Origin: Chondrosia reniformis
Taxonomy: Eukaryota; Porifera; Demospongiae; Chondrillida; Chondrillidae
Length of the DNA stretch: 64,000 nucleotides
NCBI GenBank assembly: GCA_947172415.1
Contig: OX359201.1
Coordinates: forward strand, 5,146,001-5,210,000
Direction of reading: 5' to 3'
Shown here: piece by piece, positions 47,101-60,274 of the stretch
Position numbering within the stretch: position 1 is the stretch's first letter
Layout of the letters: each line of letters opens with the position of its first letter
The notes under the pieces: generated by a model
Databases searched by the model: none
The model's input: the letters and a program-made list of their open reading frames with translations, nothing else
Told to the model about the DNA's origin: nothing
Position numbers and translations under genes: made by a program

Positions 47101-50100
47101 ATTTATATGGTATGTATTGTACATATATATAGTAATTATAATAATAATAATATTTATGTATGTATGTATGTATTTAGGAGAAGCCTCGTCAGTTTGATGC
47201 TAATTTGTTGGGAGAGGATGATGAGATTGTAGAAGGAGAAGTGCTCGGGAAAACGTAAGATTTAGTGCTTTGTTTATTTGAAGTTGACATTTGAGGATCA
47301 ACCTAGTTCAATGTGTTTATTGGCTATTGAAAATATTGGCATTTTGACTTTCTTCAAATAGAGCAAAATGCCTTCTTCAGCCCCCTCCCCCCTCCCCCCT
47401 CCTCCACATATCTGATAGTTACTTAAATACATATGTACATGAAAAATCTAATATACCATTTTCCTACATGCTATATGCCTATTCTGTAAAAGAGCCTATA
47501 GGAGAACTAAACCTGAAGAGAGCTTTGGATGAAAATGCAGGAGTCTTTTCTTCCTTTCTTTCATCTTCTTCTCCACTGGGTCAGACAGCCGTTTCTGGGA
47601 ATTCCACCCTTCATCAGTGATCCTGGGAGTCTTTGTCTTTTTCTTTATCTTGATCTTCTGTGAATCCTTGGATAATGCACTTCATATAGAGTCCTTCCTC
47701 ATGTAAAATATTACTCTGATTTGAGTGATAATAAGTACTGTACAAGAGGTTCACTGGATGAGGTTGTACTAGATACGTACGTACATATGTGTTAATAGCG
47801 AATGTTGCCTATCTGTTCTATAGGGGTGTCATAACTCAGGTTCATGAAGGTGGACGCAGCAAAGGAATAGACACAGTTGTTGGGGGAAATGACCCACAGA
47901 AAGGCGCTCTCACAGGTCAGAAAGTCAATATACATACATATATACGTACCTTGGACTGATAATAGTGGTATTAGCTACTGTATACAGCATAAGTGGGTGA
48001 GTAAGGGAGTGGGGTTAAGGATATACGTACAACATGTACAGGAAGAGAACTAGTGACCACATGAAAAGTCTAATACACCATTATCCTACATGCTACACCT
48101 ACTAAAAAGCCTATAGGGAACTAAACCTGGAGAGAGCTTTGGATGAAGATACAGGAGTCTCTTTTTTTCTTTCTTCTTCTGCTCCACTGGGCCAGTATGT
48201 ACAGGAAGAGAACTAGTCACCAAAGCAATCTTATGCGTTTTGCTTGTTAGCCATTTTGTTTCCAGGCTGCCTGAATGCCATGGCAACGGGGTATAAACTA
48301 GTTATGGTCCTTTGTCTTGGAATTCAACCAAAATATAGTCACTCAGCCTTAGCCCAGTCTTGCGTGTTTCATCACCTCACTGCTAGGCTTTCACTTTTAT
48401 ATAATCAGAAAGTCCCTCACTGCTAGGCTTTCACTTTTATATAATCAGAAAGTCCCTCACTGCTAGGCTTTCACTTTTATATAATCAGAAAGTCCCTCAC
48501 TGCTAGGCTTTCACTTTTATATAATCAGAAAGTCCTTCACTGCTAGGCTTTCACTTTTATATAATCAGAAAGTCTGTGTTTCTGTGCGTGCTTACTTACG
48601 TTTGTTTGGCCTTTTTGCTCTTAGCGATCTTTACATGTGTCACTTTAAACTTATTATGCGTATGATATGATTATGTAAGAGTTCTATTCATAAGATTAAA
48701 ATATAGAGATTATAATAAGTGTTTAACAAGTAATTGTAGCTGATGTATATAATGTATGTACATGTTTTCTTGTGGTTCAGGTGATATGTTTTCAGGAGGA
48801 GATGGAAGTGGTACAGGAACAGTCTCAGGAGGTGTTAAGTATACGCCTGAAGTGAGTTGTTTACGAGATTCAAAATGGTATACTGTAACGATTTACAATA
48901 CCAAATCATAACAATAGTGTATTTAGTATGTGAACCTACACGCCCACACATACACACCCACACATACCGTACATTTAAGTGGTATTCTTTATTACTAGAA
49001 GCAATTTAATCCACAAGTTTTTTAAATGAGTTATGACAAAAATCTTGAAATGTTGCAGTGACGTTGCTGTAACAGTATAAGATACATAAATGTTCTGTTG
49101 TCATGGCAATGGTTGCTATACCTACATACTAGCTATACGTACAGTTGAAGATTTTTGTTATTTATATAAGTGAACGTATGAGGGTGGGAATTGTTTGTTG
49201 AGTAAGATTCCGATTTACCTGATGGTAGGACTTGCTTGGTGCTGAAGTGGTGGGCTTGCGTAACAGACTGCGAAGTGACATAAATGAGGGAGTTAAAGCA
49301 ATTTCACCAGCTTTGCAGGCACTTGGGGCTGCCAGTGCAGAGGTTAGCTGACGTACTCTTCATTTTAGTGTTTTTACATTTCACCATTTATTGGAATTGA
49401 ATATGAAGGTAATAAATTGTGATTTATCCAAATTAAAGAGAAGCTGTATAACCAAAATGACCAATGAGGCATGATGTTAAAAAATACCATTGATTAGTAT
49501 TCTAAGTGCTTGTTTAAGATTTTTAAAATCTAACCCCAATCCCTGGTTTTGCAGTATACTCCAGATGTCGCTATGGAGAATGTTTCAGCAACAGTGGCGG
49601 CCATTTTGGCCTCATCAGCTGCACTTTTGGCCATGAGCGAAGGTAGAGTTCATTGCAAATTGGGTACACATGTTTGTGAAGTCACATGATAGTCACATGA
49701 TAGTCAATAAACAATGGCTATTGCTGCAACACTAGCAATAGAATACTAGTCCAATCCTAACTTTGCACATACGTACGTACGTATGTGTACGTACGCATAC
49801 ATATAACCTGACTGTACAATTCTACAGTAGGTAGTTCTATATTGTGTTCTTTTTGTAAATTGTAGAAGATCCTGCTGTTGCTAATTACAATGCAATGGGG
49901 GCAGCAGTTGCAACAGCGTAAGTAAACTCTTTTGTGCTGTATTGTACATATATAGTTTCTATATGTAGATATGAAAAATCTAATACACCATTTTCCTACA
50001 TGCTATATGCCTATTCTGTAAAAAAGCCTATAGGGGAACTAAACCTGAAGAGAGCTTTTGGATGAAGATACAGGAGTCTTTCTTTCTTCTTTTTCTCTCT

Positions 50101-53100
50101 TTCATCTTCTTCTCCACTGGTCAGACAGCTGTTTCTGGGAATTCCACCCTTCATCGGTGATCCTGGGAGTCTTTGTCTTTTTCTTTATTATGAATCCTGT
50201 ATGCATGTATACATATTGCGTATAGCTTTAAATAGGCTTGCATTTGATATTATTTTCACGCTCTCTAGTTAAATTGTTGATTCTGTTTTCTGCAGTTCTT
50301 CCAACCTTGATGAGCTTGCAAAGTCCTGCGCAGTGCTTGCAGCCCTTCAAGTTGAGGGGCTCGATGGCGATGCTCTGAAAAAGGTGTGTGAAGACTTGGC
50401 AGGAGCTCTTGCTGACCTTCTCAACAGTTCAAAACCAGAAAATTGGGACAGCAGGTACTGGACACTCAGAGCTTTATTTAATACTAATTATGTGATGCAC
50501 ATAAAATAGACCATCTACACATATAATACTTGTTATTTAAATGTAATGATTCTAAGCTTTAAAATGCATGTCAGAAATCAGCAATTACATCCGACAAGAA
50601 TTTACTGGCAAACTAATGATATATACGTATATTGAGTAAACCAGTACCTCTACTAATACTGTTAGTGGACTTTTGAGGCTTATACAGTGCAATTATACTT
50701 ACCCTATTGTAAACCTAAAAAAAAACAGAAAATTGAGACAGCAGGTACAGGTTGTTATTGTTGTTGTTATTATTGTTGTTATTATTGTTAGGGATGAGTT
50801 GTTGGCAGCAGCTCAAGCCGTGGCTACCGCAAGTGCCAACCTTTTGTACATGCTCAATGACGTCTCAGCAGACAGACAGGCACAAGTATGAACAATAAGT
50901 GGTATCCACCCATCCACCCATCCACCCATCCACCCATCCACCCATCCACCCATCAATCCGCCCATCAATCCACCCATCCACCCATCCATCCACCCATCCA
51001 TTAATCGTTTCTCAGGAGATGTTGACCACTCTGGCCCAAGCTGTTGTCAGCTCTACCAATGCCCTCATCACTCATGCAGAGAAGATAGCAGATCTGGCCG
51101 ATGATCAGGCCCTGAAGGACCAGATCTATGCAGCTGCCAAGGAGACGGCTGCGGCTGCACGAGGTCTCCTTGACGCAGCCAGGCTGATGGAACCTTCATC
51201 TGACAGTGCCTTCTGCCAAGAGCAGCTCACAGAAGCCTGCAAGAACTCCATCGGAAAAGTGGAAAAGCTAATGTTTGTGCTTCAAGTAAGATTCCCATCC
51301 TAAACAGATAGTGTTTAATTTTAACTAGATATACACTCCACTCCGTGGCTGGGGCAATCGAGGCAAATTATATTCCATAACTATAATAAGAGGCACAGTT
51401 ACTTCACTATGACTGGCCATAGTTGCTATATCCCACTGAAAACTCAGTAAATGCCTATAAGCTTGTATTATCCCGCGAAAATGCAAGAAAGGGACGGAGT
51501 GTATAACTATTACTTATTACCCTTGACATACATTTAGTTGTTTTTATTGCAAATGGTTGTATTAATCATTTAAGACCATACATTTGTACAAAACTCCACC
51601 TCAAGTCTGTGTGGAAGGCCAGGAACTCAATTGCCAGCATTTAAATATTTGAATATTTTATGGAAATCTAACTCATTTCTGGTTAGGCTAACTCCACTAT
51701 TTATAAAGGTTATCTGATATTGATAAATGTAGGGTGCTTGTGAAGATGATAGCACACTGAAGGATCTAGGAGTGGCAGCAAAGGCTGTGACTGATTCTTT
51801 GAACAGTCTCCTGCTGAAGCTGAAGGAGACACAGTCGGCTGGTGACATTGGCCGAAGCACTGAAGCATATCAGGTAGTCTTGGCAACTGCCGAGTCCCTC
51901 TTAGCAGCCACTGACGACCCCAAGGAGGTCATGAAGAGAGCACGGGCGCTGGCTGATGTAAGACTGGAGTAGCTAGTAGTATAATATACGTATGTGTGAG
52001 TGGAATAAATTATTTGAGCAATTATGTCAGTAATTAGTGATAATTAGAAACATATAACTTCTATCTGCCCCCAACCACTGAATGCATTATCAATGTCTTT
52101 AGGCTGCTGAGGAGATGTTAAGAGTGTTGAAGCTGGAAGTGGATGACAGGGACATGTCAAGTCTGATGGACGCTGCAAAGGACCTCTCAGATGCCATCAA
52201 CAGAATGCTGAACTCGGCTAAAGTACGTAGACACGTGCAATACACTCTGTATTCATGTATTCAAAGTTCATGTAGTCATATACGTATTAATCTTCTATTG
52301 TAAGTCGCATAAAATATATATTATATATAGAACCTTACATTGACTCGTACATTAATTATTTAATTATATGCTTTAGATTACTATGGTACGTATATTGTAA
52401 CTTGCACTGTATATATATATTATACAATTTGGTACACGCCTATTCATGTACTATACAGGGAGCTGCTAGACCAGATGCCTCTGATGAAGCAAAGGCTGAG
52501 CTTGTCAGTGCTGTAGCTGAAGTGGAGACTGCCTGTGGATCAGCCATTGGTACAGTACAGAAGAGAGCAGCATTGCGCAAGCTCAGAGCATCCGCCAAAA
52601 ATGCTTATGCAGCTGACGTCCAACTGATTGCTGCTAGTCAAGGTGTGAGGGCATTTAACCCAGACGAGAGCTCCCAGGCTCACCTTCTTGCCCTCTGCAA
52701 GGTAAGACCGGCGGCATGTCTCTCCTCTGGGACTCTCCTTCTGTTGAACTGTGTTTAGAGTTGTGCATTGGGTACTAGTACAGTAAAGCCTGTGTGAGCA
52801 GCCACCTGACCAGAGCGGCCACCTGACCAGAGCGGCCACCTGACCAGAGCGGCCACCTGACCAGAGCGGCCACCTGACCAGAGCGGCCACCTGACCAGAG
52901 CGGCCACCTGACCAGAGTCATCACCTCTGAATTGCTGTTGGCTCTTATAATCTGAGTAAAAATATATGGCCTTTACAAATAATACTCTCTAATAGGCCAA
53001 GTTCAGCTGGTTCTAATCACATTAAACAAGATTTCCGTTGCTGTAGATTGTTGCTGATCAGATGGTCAATTTGGCCAAGTATTTGAGGGCAAGTGCCAAA

Positions 53101-56100
53101 AGACCAAACAGTCCTCACTCACAGTTGGCACTGATAGCGAGTTCACAGAGCATTCTTCTGGTGAGTGTGCAAGTGGATGTAGGTGATAGGGATACCCTTT
53201 AACTTATCCACTAAGATTGTATCAAATTGCCCTTACCTTCACATGTCTTGGCACTGCTATAATGATAATGTAGCTCATTAAAGATTATCAGATCAATTGC
53301 ATGCAATTTATGCATGTGTTGATGCATGTACGGCATGTGCGTGCATGTATGTATTTGTGTATGCATTAGATGATAAGGATTTCTTCTAACTGCACCAAAC
53401 TTATCTTAATTTGGTTTCTGACATTCCAACTTTGCAAGAAACTAAACTGCATCTCTAGACACTCAAAAGACTAAAAATGAGCCATCTCAAAGATGTATAT
53501 GCATTCCCCAAAGCTCTAATAGGTCTTCCCTACGTACGTGGGTCTATTCTACGTAAGTGTATTCTTCCTCAGCCTCCTCATATTAAAGCCTATATGTTGT
53601 AGAATATCCATACATGTATGTGCTGAATAAGCATTCAGATTGCACAATGTTTCACCAAGTCCCTCTTGCACTGTCTCCTCAGCCGAGTGCCAAGGCTGTT
53701 CAATGTGCTAAGAATGTTGTACCACATGTGGAAAATCCATCCTTGGCAATGCAACTCAGCAATTCTGCCAAGTCAACTACAGTGGCAGTGTCTAATCTTA
53801 AAAATGCAGTTGAAAAGGTTTGTTTCTTTGCAGATACATATGTAGTATTGATATAATATTTATATTAGTAGTAAGTACATTAAGAATGTGTAATACTAGT
53901 ACTGTAGGAATGTGTGTAATGCTAGTACTGTAGGATTGTGTATAATACTAGTACTGTAGGATTGTGTATAATACTAGTACTGTAGGAATGTGTGTAATAC
54001 TAGTACTGTAGGAATGTGTGTAATGCTAGTACTGTAGGATTGTGTATAATACTAGTACTGTGGGAATGTGTATAATACTAGTACTGTACAGCTTGCTGGC
54101 TGCAAGTATACAAGTAGTTTCTTGGTATTGTGTTCCAAATACACTTTACATCAAGATGCATCTATATATTATTGGTACGTATATGTGCTGAAGGTATTTA
54201 GGTATATGTACATACATATGTACATACATATGTAGAGATGAAATATGGTAAATAAATGGATAGAAAGACATTTATAGTCCAAAAAAGGACCTCTATTCAC
54301 AGTAATTTGGTTTGTTAAGTAATTGTTTCAGCTAATTAATTCAATTAATTATTTCAGCTAATTTATTCCATATACTGTAAAACCCTTAATATTAGCATGC
54401 CATTAATGTTAGCGAAATTAGCGATGCGATATCATTTGCTAATTTATGGTCAAGAAAATGTTTATTATTACGCATATGCAGTAACAAAATGCTAACTTAA
54501 ATGAACACTAATAAGTTATACTTTGGTAAAACACTAAATATAATGGACGTTAATATTAAGGGTTTTACAATGTATATAAATGGATGAGAAGGAGGGGCTC
54601 TAAGAAGAGTGGGCGTGTCACCTTGATTGTGTTCTATTTCTGATAGGCATCAGAGGTGTGCAGTTCTCTGGAGTTGGACTGTGCTATAGAGGCGCTCAAC
54701 AACCTCAGTCTTGACATTGATGGGTACAAGAGAGACGCAGCCAGTGGAAAGCTTGTCATGGAAATGGGGGAAACAGTAAGTTCTACATTTGAGCTGCTTT
54801 GATGCCTCCTCACTTTGACAGCATCTTATAGGCGCACTCCAGCCTCTTATATGCACACTTCAGCCTCTTATAGGTGCACTTCAGCCTCTTATAAGCACAT
54901 ATCAGCATCTTATATGCACACTTCAGCCTCTTATAGGTGCACTTTAGCCTCTTATAAGCACATATCAGCATCTTATATGCACACTTCAGCCTCTTATAGG
55001 CGCACTTCAGCCTCTTATAAGCACATATCAGCATCTTATAGGCACACTTTAGCCTCTTATAAGCACATATCAGCATCTTATATGCACACTTCAGCCTCTT
55101 ATAGGCGCACTTTAGCCTCTTATAAGCACATATCAGCCTCTTATAGGCGCACTTCAGCCTCTTATAAGCACATATCAGCATCTTATAGGCGCACTTTAGC
55201 CTCTTATAAGCACATACCAGCATCTTATATGCACACTTCAGCCTCTTATAGGCGCACTTTAGCCTCTTATAAGCACATATCAGCATCTTATAGGCACACT
55301 TCAGCCTCTTATAGGCGCACTTCAGCCTCTTATAAGCACATATCAGCATCTTATAGGCACACTTCAGCCTCTTATAGGTGCACTTTAGCCTCTTATAAGC
55401 ACATATCAGCATCTTATATGCACACTTCAGCCTCTTATAGGCGCACTTCAGCCTCTTATAAGCACATATCAGCATCTTATAGGCACACTTTAGCCTCTTA
55501 TAAGCACATACCAGCATCTTATATGCACACTTCAGCCTCTTATAGGCGCACTTTAGCCTCTTATAAGCACATATCAGCATCTTCTAGGCACACTTCAGCC
55601 TCTTGTAGGTGCACTTCAGCCTCTTATAGGTGCACTTCAGCCTCTTATAGGCACACTTATAAGCTTTGTCTGCCCCCTTAGTTGCCCACGTATGCAATGG
55701 AGTTGGGATCTGCTGCAAAGGCTGTTGGTTCTGCTATGGCTCAGCTCCTAGCTGCCGCTGACCAAGGAAATGCAGCATACACTGGCAAAGCAGCCAGGGA
55801 GACCTCTAACGCTGTCAAGGTACGTGCATGTATATACAATTGCGGTAGCCAGTATTTAAATATGGAGTATATGGATGGTGTACACTGAAAGTGTATTGAT
55901 CAGTCGTTGGTGGGCATCTTCATGAGGAGGATTACAACTACTTGTGGTTTGCTTATCAATTCGATTAGTTATATACTTGTCTCTGCCACTTAGCAACTGA
56001 CTCATGTGGTTTATGGTGTGGCAGCTGGAATGACCGACAGGAATGACCAGCAGGAGATCCTTGATGCTGGAAAACACGTTGTTGCAGAGTCAGAAAGTCT

Positions 56101-59100
56101 TCTAAGAGAAGTAAAGGGAATAGTTGAGGTTCCACATCAGCCAAATAAGAAGGCTAAACTCTCCCAAGTGAGTTCCACTTTGTGTCCTTACGTGCAGTAT
56201 AAGCATGCCACCTCTTTCTGTCTGTATTTCAGTCAGCAAAGGCTGTGTCTCAAGCCCTCAATGAACTAGTGGATTGTCTTCCTGCTCAGAAGGAGATTGC
56301 TGCTGCAATACGAACTGTAGCTAATGCTGTCAAAGAAGCTGAAGTATGAATAGACATACATGTCATCTAATGTCACCATCACCCTCCCTCCCTCAACCTC
56401 CACAGTCACCATCACCCTCCCTCCCTCAACCTCCACAGTCACCATCACCCTCCCTCCCTCAACCTCCACAGTCACCATCACCCTCCCTCCCTCAACCTCC
56501 ACAGTCACCATCACCCTCCCTCCCTCAACCTCCACAGTCACCATCACCCTCCCTCCCTCAACCTCCACAGTCACCATCACCCTCCCTCCCTCAACCTCCA
56601 CAATCACCATCACCCTCCCTTCCTCAACCTCCACAGTCACCATCACCCTCCCTCCCTCAACCTCCACAATCACCATCACCCTCCCTCCCTCAACCTCCAC
56701 AGTCACCATCACCCTCCCTCCCTCAACCTCCACAGTCACCATCACCCTCCCTCCCTCAACCTCCACAATCACCATCACCCTCCCTCCCTCAACCTCCACA
56801 GTCACCATCACCCTCCCTCCCTCAACCTCCACAGTCACCATCACCCTCCCTCCCTCAACCTCCACAATCACCATCACCCTCCCTTCCTCAACCTCCACAG
56901 TCACCATCACCCTCCCTCCCTCAACCTCCACAGTCACCATCACCCTCCCTCCCTCAACCTCCACAGTCACCATCACCCTCCCTCCCTCAACCTCCACAGT
57001 CACCATCACCCTCCCTCCCTCAACCTCCACAGTCACCATCACCCTCCCTCCCTCAACCTCCACAGTCACCATCACCCTCCCTCCCTCAACCTCCACAATC
57101 ACCATCACCCTCCCTCCCTCAACCTCCACAGTCACCATCACCCTCCCTCCCTCAACCTCCACAGTCACCATCACCCTCCCTCCCTCAACCTCCACAGTCA
57201 CCATCACCCTCCCTCCCTCAACCTCCACAGTCACCATCACCCTCCCTCCCTCAACCTCCACAATCACCATCACCCTCCCTTCCTCAACCTCCACAGTCAC
57301 CATCACCCTCCCTCCCTCAACCTCCTCTAAACCTTCTTCTACAGGGTATCAAACCTCCAAAGGGACAATCTTACCAGTCCCTTCAGAACAGCCTCTCTGT
57401 GGCTGCCTCTGACCTGAACCAGCTTGCCAACGAGATGTACACGGTTGGGAAGACTAATCCTGACCAGCTACCTCAAGCAGCCACTGCATATGCTCAGAAG
57501 TTCAAAGAGATGGTCAATGCAGGTGCGTAAGATATACTGGAATATGGAGCTATATTGTACAGCCTATTGTTATGGTAACCTCTAGAAATGTATATGTAAC
57601 TCCTAATGAAGAGCTATTTACGTATTCCCAAATTGAATGATTTTCCCGCTAATTTGGTGTAGGAATGGCATTAGCAGCTGCTTCTCAGGACAAAGACCTT
57701 CAGAGGTCCATGACTGCCAACTTGAGAGCTGTCTCACTGACATCTGGTAATGTCTTGCTGACTGTAAAAGGCCTGGCCGCAGACCCTAATGCTCCCAATG
57801 CTCTTAGTCAACTCTCTGCTGCCGCAAGGTGCGTACACACATATATGTAGGCTGGTCAATTAGTAATAGAGTTTGGGATCTTAATAACATTACCATAACT
57901 GTCATCAAATTCTTATAGGTTTTCCTTCAGTAGTACATCTAAGAAAATGGTTTACTTTATTCTGCTTGTATTAGTCCTCATCCTACTGTGTACAAATAAT
58001 CTAATACACCATTTATTAACATGCTACATCTACGTACTTTAGAGTAAAGGCCTATAGGGAATTACACCTAGTGAGAGCTTTGGATGAGAATATAAGAGTC
58101 TTATATACTTCTACTCCACTGGACCAGACAGCAATTCCACCCTTCATTAATGATCCTGCTACGTGTCAGCCATATCTCTAGGAAATGGTGTTTTAGATTG
58201 TTCTAATGTTAATCAGCAAGTCTGTCTCAAATGTGATAAAAGTATGATTTCTTGTAGGGGAGTGACAGATGCTATCAATGACCTCCTGAACATCATGTCC
58301 TCCGCTGCTCCTGGTCAGAAGGAGTGTGACGATGCCTTGAGGAAGATTGAGGTGGGAGAGAGAAGCTCAGCATTTGCTCTGTCGGTTTGTCATGGTCCTT
58401 TTGTGCTTCACATGTTTGTAGGCTGTTGAAGGCGTTCTCCAGTCTCCAGCTGAACCTGTTATGAATGCAACCTTCTTCCCGTGTCTCGATGCTGTGTCTG
58501 AAAGCTCGCAGGTAATGGAACACAAGAATGTATATACATACATACATACATACATACATACATACATACAGTACATATAAATGAAATAGTAAAGGTATTA
58601 GTTATGTCCATAATGAATATGGAGGAGGTACGTATATATTTGAGCATCAGGAATACTGCAAAAAACAGAAATTTGGAGACCTGTGTGTCAAAACGTCCAA
58701 ATTTCTGTTTTTGGAAGTTTTGCTGTTGCTAACATATATATCTCCTGTGTACGTACATACAGTACGTACACATAAATGTAAATGCCTTTTATTTGTATAT
58801 ACACCACATATAAGACTGTTACTCGCTATGTAAATCTTATTTGTTGTTATAATCTAGAAAATTGGTACTTCTGCTAACACCATGCCAGGACTGGCCAAGA
58901 GCGGTGAATTTTCTGAACTTGGGAAGACAGTTTCAGAGACAGGAGATGCTGTCTGTAATCTTGTGGAGGCTGCCGCTCAGGTAAGATCACATTTCAAATC
59001 ACATTCATGTCAACGTCATCAATACATACTGCTTGATTAAGTATTTTACGATTTTGAAATTCTATGCGACACATATATAGTTAAGAATGGCAGACTCCAC

Positions 59101-60238
59101 TTAATTGTACATTAATTTATTTGCTACATTTCTATTAAAAAAATTAAATAGACAGTTAAACTAATGTCTACAGCTTTACAGTTTTAATTGAATACCTGTT
59201 AGATTTAATGGAGAGGTATGTATGATTTCAATATGTAAGTGAGATGATACTTCCGTCTGCAGGCTGCCTACTTGGTTGGAATATCAGATCCGACCAGCAC
59301 GGCTGCTAAACCAGGCCTGATTCACAACTCCAGATTCCTAGAGGCAAAACAAGCTGTTCAAAATGCAACTCATACCCTGGAAGACCAACACTCAACCAAT
59401 CAGGAGGTGGTCACATGAATTATCTAATACACCATGCAGCATGTATCAGTATATATAAAAAATATCACCTCATATATATATACGTACGTATAATATCACC
59501 TCCCCCTTGAATAGACATTATCAATTAATAATAAACAAACCTGTTGAAATAGGTCGTCCCCTCAAAGTTTGTATTTCGTATATTTTCCCTACTTGTGATA
59601 TTTTCTAAAGAAAACCTGTACATGTATTTATATGGTGTGATAATTATTTTGAACTTAGCAAACAGGTTTCAACATTTAGACCCTTTGGTCTTCATCAGCA
59701 GTAGTCACACTTATCTCAGTAATCAGAGAATAGTACATTAATTTTGTTGTATCTTGCTTCCTAGCAAGTACATGCATAGTCTTTTGTTGGTGTTCTTTAT
59801 CTCTTCAGTTTCTCCTTCATTTTGTAGATTTTGAATGCCTTGAGTGCCATCACTAAGGAAGGTAGTTACTTGGTGACCTCATCACGAGCTGCCTCCCAGG
59901 CAACCACCAACCCAGTGGCAAAGAAACAGTTTATTACTTCCGCTGAGAACATCCTCAGCAACACACAGTCTCTTGTCAAAGGAGTCAGAGATGCGGGAGA
60001 AGGGTATGTTGTTAAGTCACCCGTCCATCAGTGTCTATCTATCTGTCCATCCATCCATCCATTCACTCCATCCATCCATCCGTCCATTCACTCCACCCAG
60101 CCATCCATCCATCCATCCATCCATCCGTCTATCCATCTGTCCATCCATCCATTCATTCCATCCATCCATCCATCCATCTGTCCATCCATCCATCCATCCA
60201 TCCATCCATCTGTCCATCCATCCATTCATTCCATCCAT

Positions 60239-60274
<36 letters not shown>

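Noticed and set aside
54810-55681. Long open frames in both directions over the second 21-bp array
   Set aside because: Same cause. The region lies between talin exons 27 and 28, whose junctions are well supported.
56266-57530. Single open frame of 394 codons joining the Pro/Ser repeat to talin exon 31, and a minus-strand Val/Glu/Gly repeat frame
   Set aside because: The talin family has no Pro/Ser insert here. A good acceptor at 57344 and donor at 56344 define an intron. The frame is reported as a finding about alternative acceptors instead.
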